NCBI GenBank assembly: GCA_943349725.1
Contig: CALQZP010000011.1
Coordinates: forward strand, 1-18,636
Source: Candidatus Nomurabacteria bacterium
GTDB taxonomy: Bacteria > Patescibacteriota > Minisyncoccia > Phycocordibacterales > UBA10002
Reading direction: 5' to 3'
DNA: 18,636 bases
Shown here: positions 1 through 5,583 of the stretch, piece after piece
How the letters are laid out: every line of letters starts with the position of its first letter
How positions within the stretch are numbered: position 1 is the stretch's first letter
The notes under the pieces: generated by a model
Database searches by the model: none
The model's input: the letters and a program-made list of their open reading frames with translations, nothing else
Told to the model about the DNA's origin: nothing
Program-made: the position numbers and the translations under genes

Positions 1-58
1 AAGTATTATTAATGAAAACTGGCGTTGCGTTAAAATATTGAATCTAGCCTCCTTCCGC

Positions 59-86
59 TGGACTTTCGCGCATAATTTCGTATACT
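59..86 (+). promoter_or_regulatory. Promoter of the 25-codon gene
   Basis: A consensus-like -10 box TATACT lies at 81-86. A weaker -35 candidate, TGGACT (4 of 6 matches to TTGACA), lies at 59-64 with a 16-base spacer. The start codon at 94 is only 7 bases downstream of the -10 box, so transcription should begin at or next to the ATG and the mRNA would be leaderless. No other signal was recognised in positions 1-58. Confidence 0.55.
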
Positions 87-93
87 AGAGCTT

Positions 94-171
94 ATGAACA
101 AGAAACAAAAACACGCGATGAAGAAGCAGAGGAAGAAGCATGGCAAGAAAATCTCGGTTCGTCATCGATAG
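94..171 (+). CDS. 25-residue Lys/Arg/His-rich peptide, possibly ribosome-associated
   Basis: An ATG-to-TAG frame of 26 codons that begins MNKKQKHAMKK and ends KKISVRHR. About half of its residues are Lys, Arg or His and it has no acidic residue. It has a complete transcription unit of its own: a TATACT -10 box 7 bases before the ATG and a 12-bp intrinsic terminator starting 10 bases after the stop. That compact arrangement is the main argument that it is expressed. The composition resembles tiny basic ribosomal proteins such as bTHX or the COX24/AURKAIP1 type, but no family signature is certain. An alternative is a short non-coding RNA whose transcript happens to contain this frame. Confidence 0.5.
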   Translation: MNKKQKHAMKKQRKKHGKKISVRHR

Positions 172-180
172 CTACTACGA

Positions 181-209
181 AAAACACCCCGCACAGCGGG
201 GTGTTTTTT
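181..209 (+). terminator. Intrinsic terminator after the 25-codon gene
   Basis: A perfect 12-bp stem (181-192 with 196-207) with the 3-base loop ACA, rich in G:C pairs in the middle, running into TTTTTT at 204-209. This is a textbook Rho-independent terminator. Because the stem ends in A/T tracts on both sides it could also act on the opposite strand. Confidence 0.9.
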
Positions 210-237
210 GTATCATGAAGAGGAGGACGTGCCGTGA

Positions 238-243
238 TATACT
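238..243 (+). promoter_or_regulatory. -10 box TATACT for leaderless start at 252
   Basis: TATACT lies 8 bases before ATG 252, and no convincing -35 element was found. It conflicts with the AGGAGG (221-226)/GTG (234) alternative, in which these bases would be codons 2-4. Confidence 0.45.
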
Positions 244-251
244 GGGCAACT

Positions 252-938
252 ATGATACGTGAAATGCCCACAACTCCTGTTGATGACTCCGAAGAAGGAG
301 AGGGTTTCTTGGCGGGCGCTGAAGAACGACGAAAAATCGGAGAACTGTCCGATTCGTATGAAGGACCTGGCGGTCCGGAGTTTTATCCTGCGCAAAGCAC
401 GCAGACAATTCTCGACAGGCTCAAAACTCCCCGTAATCCCGACGAAGAGGTGAGAGTTTCAGAGTCTCGAGTAAGAGTTCAAGGGGACCTTAAGCACGTG
501 AACGCGCGTATTGAGGAGCTGGAGGCACTTGGGGCAGTTCGCGGGAAGTTAGAGATACCTCCCGAAAAAGGAGACACCCTTGAGAAACTTAAGGAGGCAA
601 GGGAAAAACTGGAGGAAGACGCTGAGCACATTGAGCTCGCTTCAAAATACAATTACACACTGGGTGAGTTTGGTGACACCTCAAAGTTTTCCAGTGACGA
701 TATCAAGCATATCTCGGAAACGGGTAAAAAGAAGGACGGGACGCATCTCAAGGATAAGCACGGCAACGAGATTAAATCAGATATGGCGAAGAAGCTCGCG
801 CATCACTATACAACGGGAGGGCGAGGTATGACGTGGGGGAATGCAATGGAGTTCCGAAAGATTGAGGAGGTGGCGGATAGGGTGATTGGCGACATCACGG
901 ACGCGGTAAAGGGTGTTGTTGGGCTGGAGAAAGATTAG
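252..938 (+). CDS. Unrecognised charged protein with coiled-coil segment
   Basis: A 228-residue, very hydrophilic protein with no membrane segment or signal peptide. The N-terminal 60 residues are acidic and Gly/Pro-containing and probably disordered. The middle (about residues 75-125, with runs such as ARIEELEALG and LEKLKEAREKLEEDAEH) should form a coiled coil, and a more globular C-terminal part follows. I recognise no family. The start is ambiguous. ATG 252 lies 8 bases after a TATACT box (238-243), matching the leaderless pattern of other genes here. However, an in-frame GTG at 234 is preceded, with a 7-base gap, by AGGAGG at 221-226, the only good Shine-Dalgarno sequence in the window. 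No operon partner is evident; the next gene starts 90 bases downstream. Confidence 0.75.
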   Translation: MIREMPTTPVDDSEEGEGFLAGAEERRKIGELSDSYEGPGGPEFYPAQSTQTILDRLKTPRNPDEEVRVSESRVRVQGDLKHVNARIEELEALGAVRGKLEIPPEKGDTLEKLKEAREKLEEDAEHIELASKYNYTLGEFGDTSKFSSDDIKHISETGKKKDGTHLKDKHGNEIKSDMAKKLAHHYTTGGRGMTWGNAMEFRKIEEVADRVIGDITDAVKGVVGLEKD

Positions 939-1016
939 AAATAGTTTCCGAAGTAATATTTTTTATAGCGAAACGGTATTACTAGCAAGGGAAGTCCTTC
1001 ATGTCATGGAAGCTGA

Positions 1017-1022
1017 TATACT
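1017..1022 (+). promoter_or_regulatory. -10 box TATACT for leaderless GTG start
   Basis: TATACT ends 6 bases before the GTG at 1029. The preceding intergenic stretch (939-1016) contains only a weak AGTAATA/TATTACT inverted repeat (about 954-991) and no clear -35 box. Confidence 0.55.
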
Positions 1023-1028
1023 TGTGGT

Positions 1029-1241
1029 GTGTATATAAAAGTACATGTTGTCACAGAAAGTAAGAAAGAAGTCATTGCCGAAAAGGATGACCTCATCTAT
1101 GTTTCGGTGCGAGAAAAGGCGGAACAAGGTCTTGCCAATCGGCGGGTGCTTCTGCTTCTCAAGGGGAAGTTCGGCAACAAAGCAAGACTACGGATAGTGA
1201 GCGGTCATCACTCTCCACACAAGATTATTTCAGTAGACTAA
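1029..1241 (+). CDS. DUF167 / YggU family protein
   Basis: A 70-residue protein that starts at GTG. It matches the small DUF167 (YggU) family: an N-terminal beta strand (YIKVHVVT), a variable hairpin, the family's conserved helix start with a small residue plus GxAN (here QGLANRR, residues 34-40), and a C-terminal IVSGHHSPHK segment corresponding to the family's I(S/T)G..S..K motif. These proteins are about 70-100 residues, so it is full length. Molecular function is unknown in the family. The GTG start lies 6 bases after TATACT and no Shine-Dalgarno sequence is present. It probably shares a transcript with hpf, whose ATG lies 13 bases after this stop. Confidence 0.85.
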   Translation: MYIKVHVVTESKKEVIAEKDDLIYVSVREKAEQGLANRRVLLLLKGKFGNKARLRIVSGHHSPHKIISVD

Positions 1242-1254
1242 CCTCTTTATCACT

Positions 1255-1689
1255 ATGAGATTAAATCTTAAAGCAACCAATATCACCCTCACGGAAGATA
1301 TCCGCGCTTATCTTGATAAGCGCCTGCAGAGTTTGGATAAGCTTATTTCCTTCGATGACCCAGCGGTAATGGTGGATGTGGAGCTTGGGTGTACGACCAA
1401 TCATCATCAGAACGGTGACATCTTTTTTGCCGAGATAAATATTCATAAGGGCAAGGACACCTTCCGTTCGGTCTCCAACCGCCCCGATATTTTGAGCGCG
1501 ATAGACGATATGCGTGACGAAATCGCGGGAGAGCTTTCCGCGCGGAAGGGGAGACTCATCTCGCTTTCTCGCCGTGGCGGGCAGATGGCGAAGGCGCTCC
1601 TCAAGGGTGGCTACGACGGTATGGGGTATCTCGGCCGTCCCGCGAAGGCAGGGTGGAAGTATATGAAGCGATTAGTCGGTAGAAAGTAG
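1255..1689 (+). CDS. hpf: Ribosome hibernation promoting factor (HPF/RaiA, S30AE family)
   Basis: A 144-residue protein of the S30AE family, which binds the 30S decoding region and inactivates or dimerises ribosomes during slow growth. The N-terminal 95 residues show the expected strand-helix-strand layout: MRLNLKATNITLTEDIRAYLDKRL, the acidic strand VDVELG, FFAEINIHKGKDTFRS, and the helix DILSAIDDMRDEI. The last 40 residues form a basic Gly/Arg/Lys tail rather than the dimerisation domain of long HPF. The start lies 13 bases after the DUF167 stop with no Shine-Dalgarno sequence, suggesting co-transcription. The final codons (GRK and the TAG stop) are written by a heptamer repeat array that continues into the intergenic region. 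Confidence 0.9.
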   Translation: MRLNLKATNITLTEDIRAYLDKRLQSLDKLISFDDPAVMVDVELGCTTNHHQNGDIFFAEINIHKGKDTFRSVSNRPDILSAIDDMRDEIAGELSARKGRLISLSRRGGQMAKALLKGGYDGMGYLGRPAKAGWKYMKRLVGRK

Positions 1690-1764
1690 ACAGTAGCAAG
1701 TAGAATAAAGCTAGCGTATAATTCTCTTTCGTCGAATCTACCTTCTACTTACTACTAGCTACTA
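1680..1764. repeat. TAG-heptamer array with inverted arms (hpf/cyclophilin junction)
   Basis: Units of 7 bases beginning TAG start at 1680, 1687, 1694 and 1701 (TAGAAAG, TAGACAG, TAGCAAG, TAGAATA). A second arm carries the reverse complement CTA at 1738, 1745, 1752 and 1759, also every 7 bases. The arms match each other as an imperfect inverted repeat, with 18 of 21 positions in the best block. The first TAG of the intergenic part (1687) is the hpf stop codon. The space between the arms (about 1708-1737) holds a TATAAT box. Related arrays occur at 11952-11986 and 18326-18369. Confidence 0.85.
1717..1722 (+). promoter_or_regulatory. Possible -10 box TATAAT for the cyclophilin gene
   Basis: A perfect TATAAT sits between the two arms of the heptamer inverted repeat, 53 bases before the cyclophilin ATG. 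The -35 region is poor (TAGCAA at 1694-1699, 17-base spacer). If used, the 5' leader would consist mostly of the repeat's right arm. Confidence 0.4.
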
Positions 1765-1775
1765 ACTTTCTTTGT

Positions 1776-2456
1776 ATGGATTTATCCAACACATCACACA
1801 AGCTCGGGCTACTCGCCGCCCTCATTATTATTGCCGTGCTAGGATACTTTTTTATGAATGCAAAGGACACCACAAAGAAGAGTACAGAGGAGGCGCAAAC
1901 GGTAAAGACCGTTGCCGAAGTCGCCGTGCCTGTAAAGACGCAGCCACCGGCCGAAGTTACTCAGCCGAAAGTAGCTCCGACAGGCGCGATTTTGAAGACC
2001 AGTCTCGGAGATATTGAAGTTGTGTTCTTTGGAAAAGAAGCTCCAAAGACTGTGGAGAACTTTACCAAGTTGTCTGAGACAGGATTTTATGCCGGTACCA
2101 AATTCCATCGTGTTATCAAAGGTTTTATGATTCAGGGAGGCGACCCATTTTCAAAAGACGACGCACAGCAGGCGCGCTGGGGGACCGGAGGTCCGGGGTA
2201 TGCTTTCGGGGACGAAATCAATCCAAACAAGCTGGTGAGGGGAGTGCTCGCGATGGCAAACTCGGGTCCAGGTACCAACGGAAGTCAATTTTTTATCGTA
2301 ACCGCGCAGGCGACACCGTGGCTTGATGGTCACCACACTGTCTTCGGCAAAGTCGTAAAGGGAATGGACATAGTGGAGAAAATTGAGAATACCGCCATCG
2401 GCCCGAATGATGTGCCAAGAACACCGATGGTCGTAGAGAGCATTACGCTAAAGTAA
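1776..2456 (+). CDS. Membrane-anchored cyclophilin-type peptidyl-prolyl isomerase
   Basis: A 226-residue protein with a signal-anchor helix at residues 11-27, a Thr/Lys/Pro-rich linker to about residue 68, and a cyclophilin domain at 70-226. It catalyses cis-trans isomerisation of X-Pro bonds and should act outside the membrane. Cyclophilin landmarks are intact: FHRVIKGFMIQGGD (110-123, with the catalytic Arg at 112), the MANSGPGTNGSQFFI stretch (160-174) and WLDGHHTVFG (182-191). The domain is the short bacterial form. The gene is monocistronic: a possible promoter lies in the upstream repeat and a strong terminator follows 20 bases after the stop. The ATG at 1776 lacks a Shine-Dalgarno sequence, but the hydrophobic N-terminus directly after it fits this start. 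Confidence 0.92.
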   Translation: MDLSNTSHKLGLLAALIIIAVLGYFFMNAKDTTKKSTEEAQTVKTVAEVAVPVKTQPPAEVTQPKVAPTGAILKTSLGDIEVVFFGKEAPKTVENFTKLSETGFYAGTKFHRVIKGFMIQGGDPFSKDDAQQARWGTGGPGYAFGDEINPNKLVRGVLAMANSGPGTNGSQFFIVTAQATPWLDGHHTVFGKVVKGMDIVEKIENTAIGPNDVPRTPMVVESITLK

Positions 2457-2476
2457 CTCCCCTGTACGTTGTGTCA

Positions 2477-2513
2477 AAAACTCCCCGCGGACGACCCCGT
2501 GGGGAGTTTTTTG
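2477..2513 (+). terminator. Intrinsic terminator after cyclophilin gene
   Basis: A 14-bp stem (2477-2490 with 2497-2510, one G-T pair) with loop ACGACC, followed by TTTTTT at 2507-2512. The A-tract on the 5' side would allow it to work in both directions. Confidence 0.9.
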
Positions 2514-2540
2514 TTGCCAGAATGTAAAAAATCAGATACT
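2514..2540 (+). promoter_or_regulatory. Possible promoter of the sigma factor gene
   Basis: GATACT at 2535-2540 is a plausible -10 box. Upstream, TTGCCA (2514-2519) would be a good -35 but with a short 15-base spacer, and TTGTTG (2511-2516) gives 18. It would produce a leader of about 34 bases, which begins near an out-of-frame ATG (2556) that opens a 18-codon frame overlapping the sigma start. Confidence 0.35.
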
Positions 2541-2580
2541 GTTTTTTCGGGCAAGATGAACACCACAAAGAAAGAAACTT

Positions 2581-3510
2581 ATGAGTACTCAAAGATGTTG
2601 GGAATCTGGTGAAGACATGTTTTTTGGTCTTTACATGCGCGAGGTCACAAGGACAACGCTTCTCGGACCCGAATCAGAGAAGGCTCTGGCTACGCTCGTG
2701 CAAGCGGGGAACTCGGAGGCACGAGAGATGTTAATTATCGCTAACCTTCGAATGGTGGTAAAAATCGCACGTGGCTATCAGGGTTTGGGGCTGTGTCTTA
2801 TGGACCTTATCAGTGAGGGCAACATAGGGCTCGTGAGAGCTGTAGAAAAGTTTGACCCGCATACGCATAAAGGCGCGCGATTCTATTCGTATGCCTCACC
2901 GTGGATTAAACAGGCCATTTTGCGAGCAATTGCAAATCAATCGAGAACAATTCGGCTTCCTGTTCATATGGTAGAGCGTATGTTGCGTTTCGATCTGGTA
3001 ACTTTACGCCTTCGGGATGAACTGGGGGTTGAACCTACCGACGAGGAGGTGGCCGAGGTGCTTGAGATGACGACCAAAAAGGTTTCGTGGGTTAGAACAA
3101 GCAAGACCACGATGGTCTCACTTGATGCGCAAGCGAGCGAAGACAACACGAGACTACGACATGAAGATGTCGGGGACTCAAAGCTAGAGCACCCCGCAGT
3201 TCTTCTCGATTTGAAACACCGTCTTGAGACGCTGATGGATGCGCTCAGGAAACTCCCCAAACGTCTCAAAACGATTCTTATGTATCGTTTTCTTGCGGAA
3301 GAACCGCTCACGCTCGCGGAGGTGGGAGAAAAGTTCAAATTCTCCCGCGAGCGAGCACGGCAACTCCAGAAGGAGGCTCTTGAGATGCTTCGGATATGTC
3401 TCACCAGTAATGGGTGGGGCAACGGCGAGCCGCCTTCCGTCCTCAAAGAAGATAAGTTGCGACGGCGTGAACGCAGAAGTTTGCGGCGACCGTATTTGCT
3501 TCGAGGATAA
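2581..3510 (+). CDS. Sigma-70 family RNA polymerase sigma factor (divergent, probably alternative)
   Basis: A 309-residue sigma factor of RpoD/RpoS architecture without region 1.1. Region 1.2 is at about 12-42. Region 2 (about 46-122) contains LIIANLRMVVKIA and DLISEGNIGLVRAVEKFDP. Region 3 (about 126-190) starts LPVHMVE, and region 4 (about 217-272) has the helix-turn-helix TLAEVGEKF...SRERARQLQKEAL. The -35-reading residues of region 4.2 look canonical. In region 2.3/2.4, however, the usual ATWWIRQAIT reads ASPWIKQAIL. The first Trp of the promoter-melting pair is Pro107, and the position equal to E. coli Thr440, which contacts -12, is Leu114. A basic 35-residue tail follows region 4. I therefore infer an alternative sigma factor. 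It is monocistronic, with a hairpin terminator 12 bases after the stop. Confidence 0.93.
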   Translation: MSTQRCWESGEDMFFGLYMREVTRTTLLGPESEKALATLVQAGNSEAREMLIIANLRMVVKIARGYQGLGLCLMDLISEGNIGLVRAVEKFDPHTHKGARFYSYASPWIKQAILRAIANQSRTIRLPVHMVERMLRFDLVTLRLRDELGVEPTDEEVAEVLEMTTKKVSWVRTSKTTMVSLDAQASEDNTRLRHEDVGDSKLEHPAVLLDLKHRLETLMDALRKLPKRLKTILMYRFLAEEPLTLAEVGEKFKFSRERARQLQKEALEMLRICLTSNGWGNGEPPSVLKEDKLRRRERRSLRRPYLLRG

Positions 3511-3521
3511 AGTATTCACGT

Positions 3522-3553
3522 CTGCCAGTGGCTATCAGCCACTGGCAGTTTTT
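3522..3553 (+). terminator. Intrinsic terminator after sigma factor gene
   Basis: A perfect 12-bp stem (3522-3533 with 3537-3548) with loop ATC, followed by TTTTT at 3549-3553. It lies between the convergent sigma and fmt genes. The opposite strand has no T-run, so it serves the plus strand only. Confidence 0.88.
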
Positions 3554-3589
3554 ATGAAGAGAGAGCTCCAGGCAAAGCACCTGTAAACA

Positions 3590-4471
3590 CTATTCGCGAT
3601 GAAGCCCTCGAAGAAACTCCGCGTAGTCCATCTCCTTTTTTCCTTCAGGTACCACGCGAGTAATCGCAAGTTTGTCGCCCTCCATTTTTGCATCTTTGGT
3701 GCTGACACGTATCTTTTTTCCCGACTTTTCCGTAAAGAAATACGTCCCAATAGAACCTTCAAATGCTTTTATTTTAAGGAAATTTTTATAAGCATCGCCC
3801 GACATGTCCAGCTCTCCATCCGTCTTCTTAAACTTTCGTGTATAGGTCGCTTTGCTGTGGTCTTGAGGCTTTGCTTCAAGCTTTCCGTTTACCCAATCGG
3901 GAAGAATGTTTGTCAGCAGTTCTCCGGCTATTTGGTTTGAGACCTTTCGAAGCTCTGTTGCGGTGGGAGGCCAATTCTGAATTCTGAATTCTGAATTCTG
4001 AATTCTGCTTTCCGCGACAACCGGTCCATGATCCATCTCTTCGTCCAGAAGCAAAATGGAAATACCGGGATTTCGGTCGTCCTCTAAAATTTGATGTTCT
4101 ATTGGCGAGGCTCCACGATATTTGGGGAGCAGGGAATAGTGCACGTTGAGTGAACCGTGTTTGGGGAGCGCGAGGATTTCTTTTGGGATAAGGCTTCCGT
4201 AAGCAACGACGATAAAAAGCTCGAAGCTCGAAGCACTAAGCTCTAAGAAGAAAGCCGAGTCCAGTTTTTCAGGTTGGAGAAAGGGGGTATTGTGCGCGAG
4301 TGCCCAGACCTTGACGGGTGGGGGAGTTAGCAGAAGTTTTCGTCCTTGCGGTTTGTCGGGGGCGGTAACGATAAGCGAAGGAATAAACTTCTTTGCAAAA
4401 AGTGCGTCAAGGATTTCTACCGCTGGCTCGGGAGTGCCGAAAAAAACAAAAGGGAATGAAGTATGAATCAT
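3590..4471 (-). CDS. fmt: Methionyl-tRNA formyltransferase
   Basis: A 293-residue enzyme that transfers a formyl group from 10-formyl-THF to initiator Met-tRNA. The N-terminal formyltransferase domain begins FVFFGTPEPAVEIL (8-21). The catalytic set is complete: Asn109 and His111 in SLNVHYSLLPKYRG (107-120) and Asp147 in DEEMDHG. The C-terminal tRNA-binding domain starts near ATYTRKFKKTDGELD (about 208-222). It is somewhat shorter than the usual 310 residues. Two parts are written by heptamer repeats: the start codon with the first residues, and an in-frame insert (residues 156-166, IQN/SEFR repeats) just after the catalytic Asp. It follows def by 82 bases on the same strand, the classic def-fmt pairing, so the two probably share a transcript. 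Confidence 0.95.
   Translation of the reverse strand: MIHTSFPFVFFGTPEPAVEILDALFAKKFIPSLIVTAPDKPQGRKLLLTPPPVKVWALAHNTPFLQPEKLDSAFFLELSASSFELFIVVAYGSLIPKEILALPKHGSLNVHYSLLPKYRGASPIEHQILEDDRNPGISILLLDEEMDHGPVVAESRIQNSEFRIQNWPPTATELRKVSNQIAGELLTNILPDWVNGKLEAKPQDHSKATYTRKFKKTDGELDMSGDAYKNFLKIKAFEGSIGTYFFTEKSGKKIRVSTKDAKMEGDKLAITRVVPEGKKEMDYAEFLRGLHRE
3973..4007. repeat. Perfect 5 x 7-bp tandem repeat (AATTCTG) inside fmt
   Basis: Five exact consecutive copies of AATTCTG start at 3973, 3980, 3987, 3994 and 4001. Because three units equal 21 bases, the array is read in fmt as a seven-residue peptide repeat (Ile-Gln-Asn-Ser-Glu-Phe-Arg). Gain or loss of copies would shift the frame unless it occurs in threes. 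Confidence 0.97.
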
Positions 4472-4510
4472 GAAATATAAAGAGATGAATTATGAATGAT
4501 GAAATATGAA
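4456..4510. repeat. ATGAANN heptamer array at the fmt start codon
   Basis: ATGAA occurs at 4456, 4463, 4470, 4485, 4492, 4499 and 4506, all 7 bases apart except for one degenerate unit (ATAAA at 4477) and one 8-base step. On the minus strand the junction of two units (CAT|GAT) creates the fmt start codon at 4469-4471, and the following units encode its first residues. Confidence 0.9.
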
Positions 4511-4553
4511 GAAGGGATGGGCACTAAACCGGATAGTGATTGACCCATAGTTC

Positions 4554-5117
4554 TTAATTCTTACTTCCTAACTCATCTTCCCCGGGCATTTCTCGCAGGT
4601 TGGTCGCCTTATCGATAAAGAGTATTCCCTCCAGATGGTCGGTCTCATGCTGGAAGATTTGTGCGAGAAGTCCTGACGCGCCTCGGGTAAAGAGCACTCC
4701 ATTTTCATCGTAGGCGGTTACCGTTGCCTTCTTTGACCGCTTAATTTTCCCATAGAGCGGACGAACCGAAAGGCAACCCTCATCAAGTACCGCCCTGTCC
4801 CGCGAGAGTTTGGTAATCACCGGATTGATGAAGGTGAGATAGCCAGCCGTTTTCTTGAGTTCAGCCCTATTTCCCATCATTCGTCGTTCCTCAAGCCCTG
4901 AAGGGAAGTTAAGTGCTCCTTTGGATACCAAAAAGATGCGAAGCGAAACTCCGATTTGCGGAGCAGCAATAGCGACCCCGTCGTCTTGAGTAGAGAGCGC
5001 CAAAGCCATATCCTTCAGGATTTTCTTGATTTTCGCGCTTGAAATATCCTTCAGCGGGACTTCCACAGCCTTCCTCCGAAGCACGGGGTCTTCTTTTTGA
5101 ACAATGGTAGGTACCAT
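4554..5117 (-). CDS. def: Peptide deformylase
   Basis: A 187-residue metal-dependent enzyme that removes the N-formyl group from nascent proteins, the partner step to fmt next to it. All three family motifs are present: GVAIAAPQ (47-54; usual form GxGLAAPQ), EGCLS with the metal-ligand Cys115, and QHETDH with His157, catalytic Glu158 and His161. An insertion of about 25 residues (about 66-92) precedes the strand leading to motif 2. I chose the second Met (5117): it lies 7 bases after a TATCCT box (5125-5130 on the minus strand). The first in-frame ATG at 5123 would be only 1 base from that box. Either start leaves the enzyme complete. Confidence 0.95.
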   Translation of the reverse strand: MVPTIVQKEDPVLRRKAVEVPLKDISSAKIKKILKDMALALSTQDDGVAIAAPQIGVSLRIFLVSKGALNFPSGLEERRMMGNRAELKKTAGYLTFINPVITKLSRDRAVLDEGCLSVRPLYGKIKRSKKATVTAYDENGVLFTRGASGLLAQIFQHETDHLEGILFIDKATNLREMPGEDELGSKN

Positions 5118-5124
5118 ACGCATA

Positions 5125-5130
5125 AGGATA
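5125..5130 (-). promoter_or_regulatory. -10 box TATCCT for leaderless def
   Basis: On the minus strand TATCCT ends 7 bases before the ATG at 5117, the same geometry as other genes in the window. No clear -35 box. Confidence 0.45.
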
Positions 5131-5156
5131 CCAGAATCAACTTAAAAATATAAGTT

Positions 5157-5435
5157 TTACTTTTTTACTCGTTTACTTTTCAGAATACCGAAAAACTTCT
5201 TACTAAAGCTATCACCACTTTCGCATTCTTTGAAAAACCAGTAGAGGTCGCCCATTTTGACGTGGGCGACGAGGCCGTTTATCTGTCGCCAGATAACCGG
5301 CTTAAATTTTGTCCCCACTCGCTCCAGGTTTATCTTGTCCACGAATTGCTGGATAATATCCTGTCGCTCACTGGTGATTTTGAGCGGTCGCGACTGCTTT
5401 TTGAGGTTTTCAAGATAATTTTTTGGGAGGTCCAT
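5157..5435 (-). CDS. Small uncharacterised protein
   Basis: A 92-residue soluble protein beginning MDLPKNYLENLKKQ. It is basic, predicted mostly helical, with motifs such as SERQDIIQQFVDKIN, GLVAHVKMGDLYWFFKECE and a C-terminal SKKFFGILKSKR. I do not recognise a named family; it reads like a conserved CPR hypothetical protein. The frame extends upstream to 5498, but the start at 5435 is preferred because it lies 6 bases after CATACT (5442-5447). The upstream extension would also be encoded by the word-repeat region. It lies directly upstream of def on the same strand with a 39-base gap, so it may feed the def-fmt unit. Confidence 0.75.
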   Translation of the reverse strand: MDLPKNYLENLKKQSRPLKITSERQDIIQQFVDKINLERVGTKFKPVIWRQINGLVAHVKMGDLYWFFKECESGDSFSKKFFGILKSKRVKK

Positions 5436-5441
5436 AAAAGC

Positions 5442-5469
5442 AGTATGACAAAATTCACCTAATTGTCTA
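5442..5469 (-). promoter_or_regulatory. Promoter of the 92-residue protein gene
   Basis: On the minus strand TAGACA (-35, 5 of 6 matches, 5464-5469) and CATACT (-10, 5442-5447) are separated by 16 bases. The ATG follows the -10 box by 6 bases. Confidence 0.5.
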
Positions 5470-5553
5470 ATTTCTAATTCACCTAATAAAATATCCAATG
5501 CTCAATTTGAGAATTTGAAATTTTATTAGAAATTAGGTGAATTAGGTACTTAG
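5459..5553. repeat. TTAG/CTAA word array with permuted inverted arms
   Basis: The left arm carries CTAA at 5459, 5467, 5474 and 5483; the right arm carries TTAG at 5526, 5533, 5542 and 5550. Both arms consist of the same three words (ATTTTATTAG, AAATTAG, GTGAATTAG) in inverted orientation, but two of the words are swapped in order, so the arms are not simple reverse complements. Spacing is 7-9 bases, less regular than the true heptamer arrays. Confidence 0.75.
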
Positions 5554-5555
5554 AA

Positions 5556-5583
5556 ATTCGCTCTTTATTCTTATAAAGAGCGG
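5556..5583 (-). terminator. Possible hairpin at the murA 3' end
   Basis: A perfect 10-bp inverted repeat CGCTCTTTAT/ATAAAGAGCG (loop of 4) spans the murA stop codon at 5571-5573. It is not followed by a clear T-run on the minus strand (AATTTCTAAG), so termination is only a guess. Confidence 0.35.

Noticed and set aside
2556..2612. 18-codon upstream frame overlapping the sigma factor start
   Set aside because: Short, no recognisable attenuator structure, and it could arise by chance; only its overlap with the sigma start is notable.
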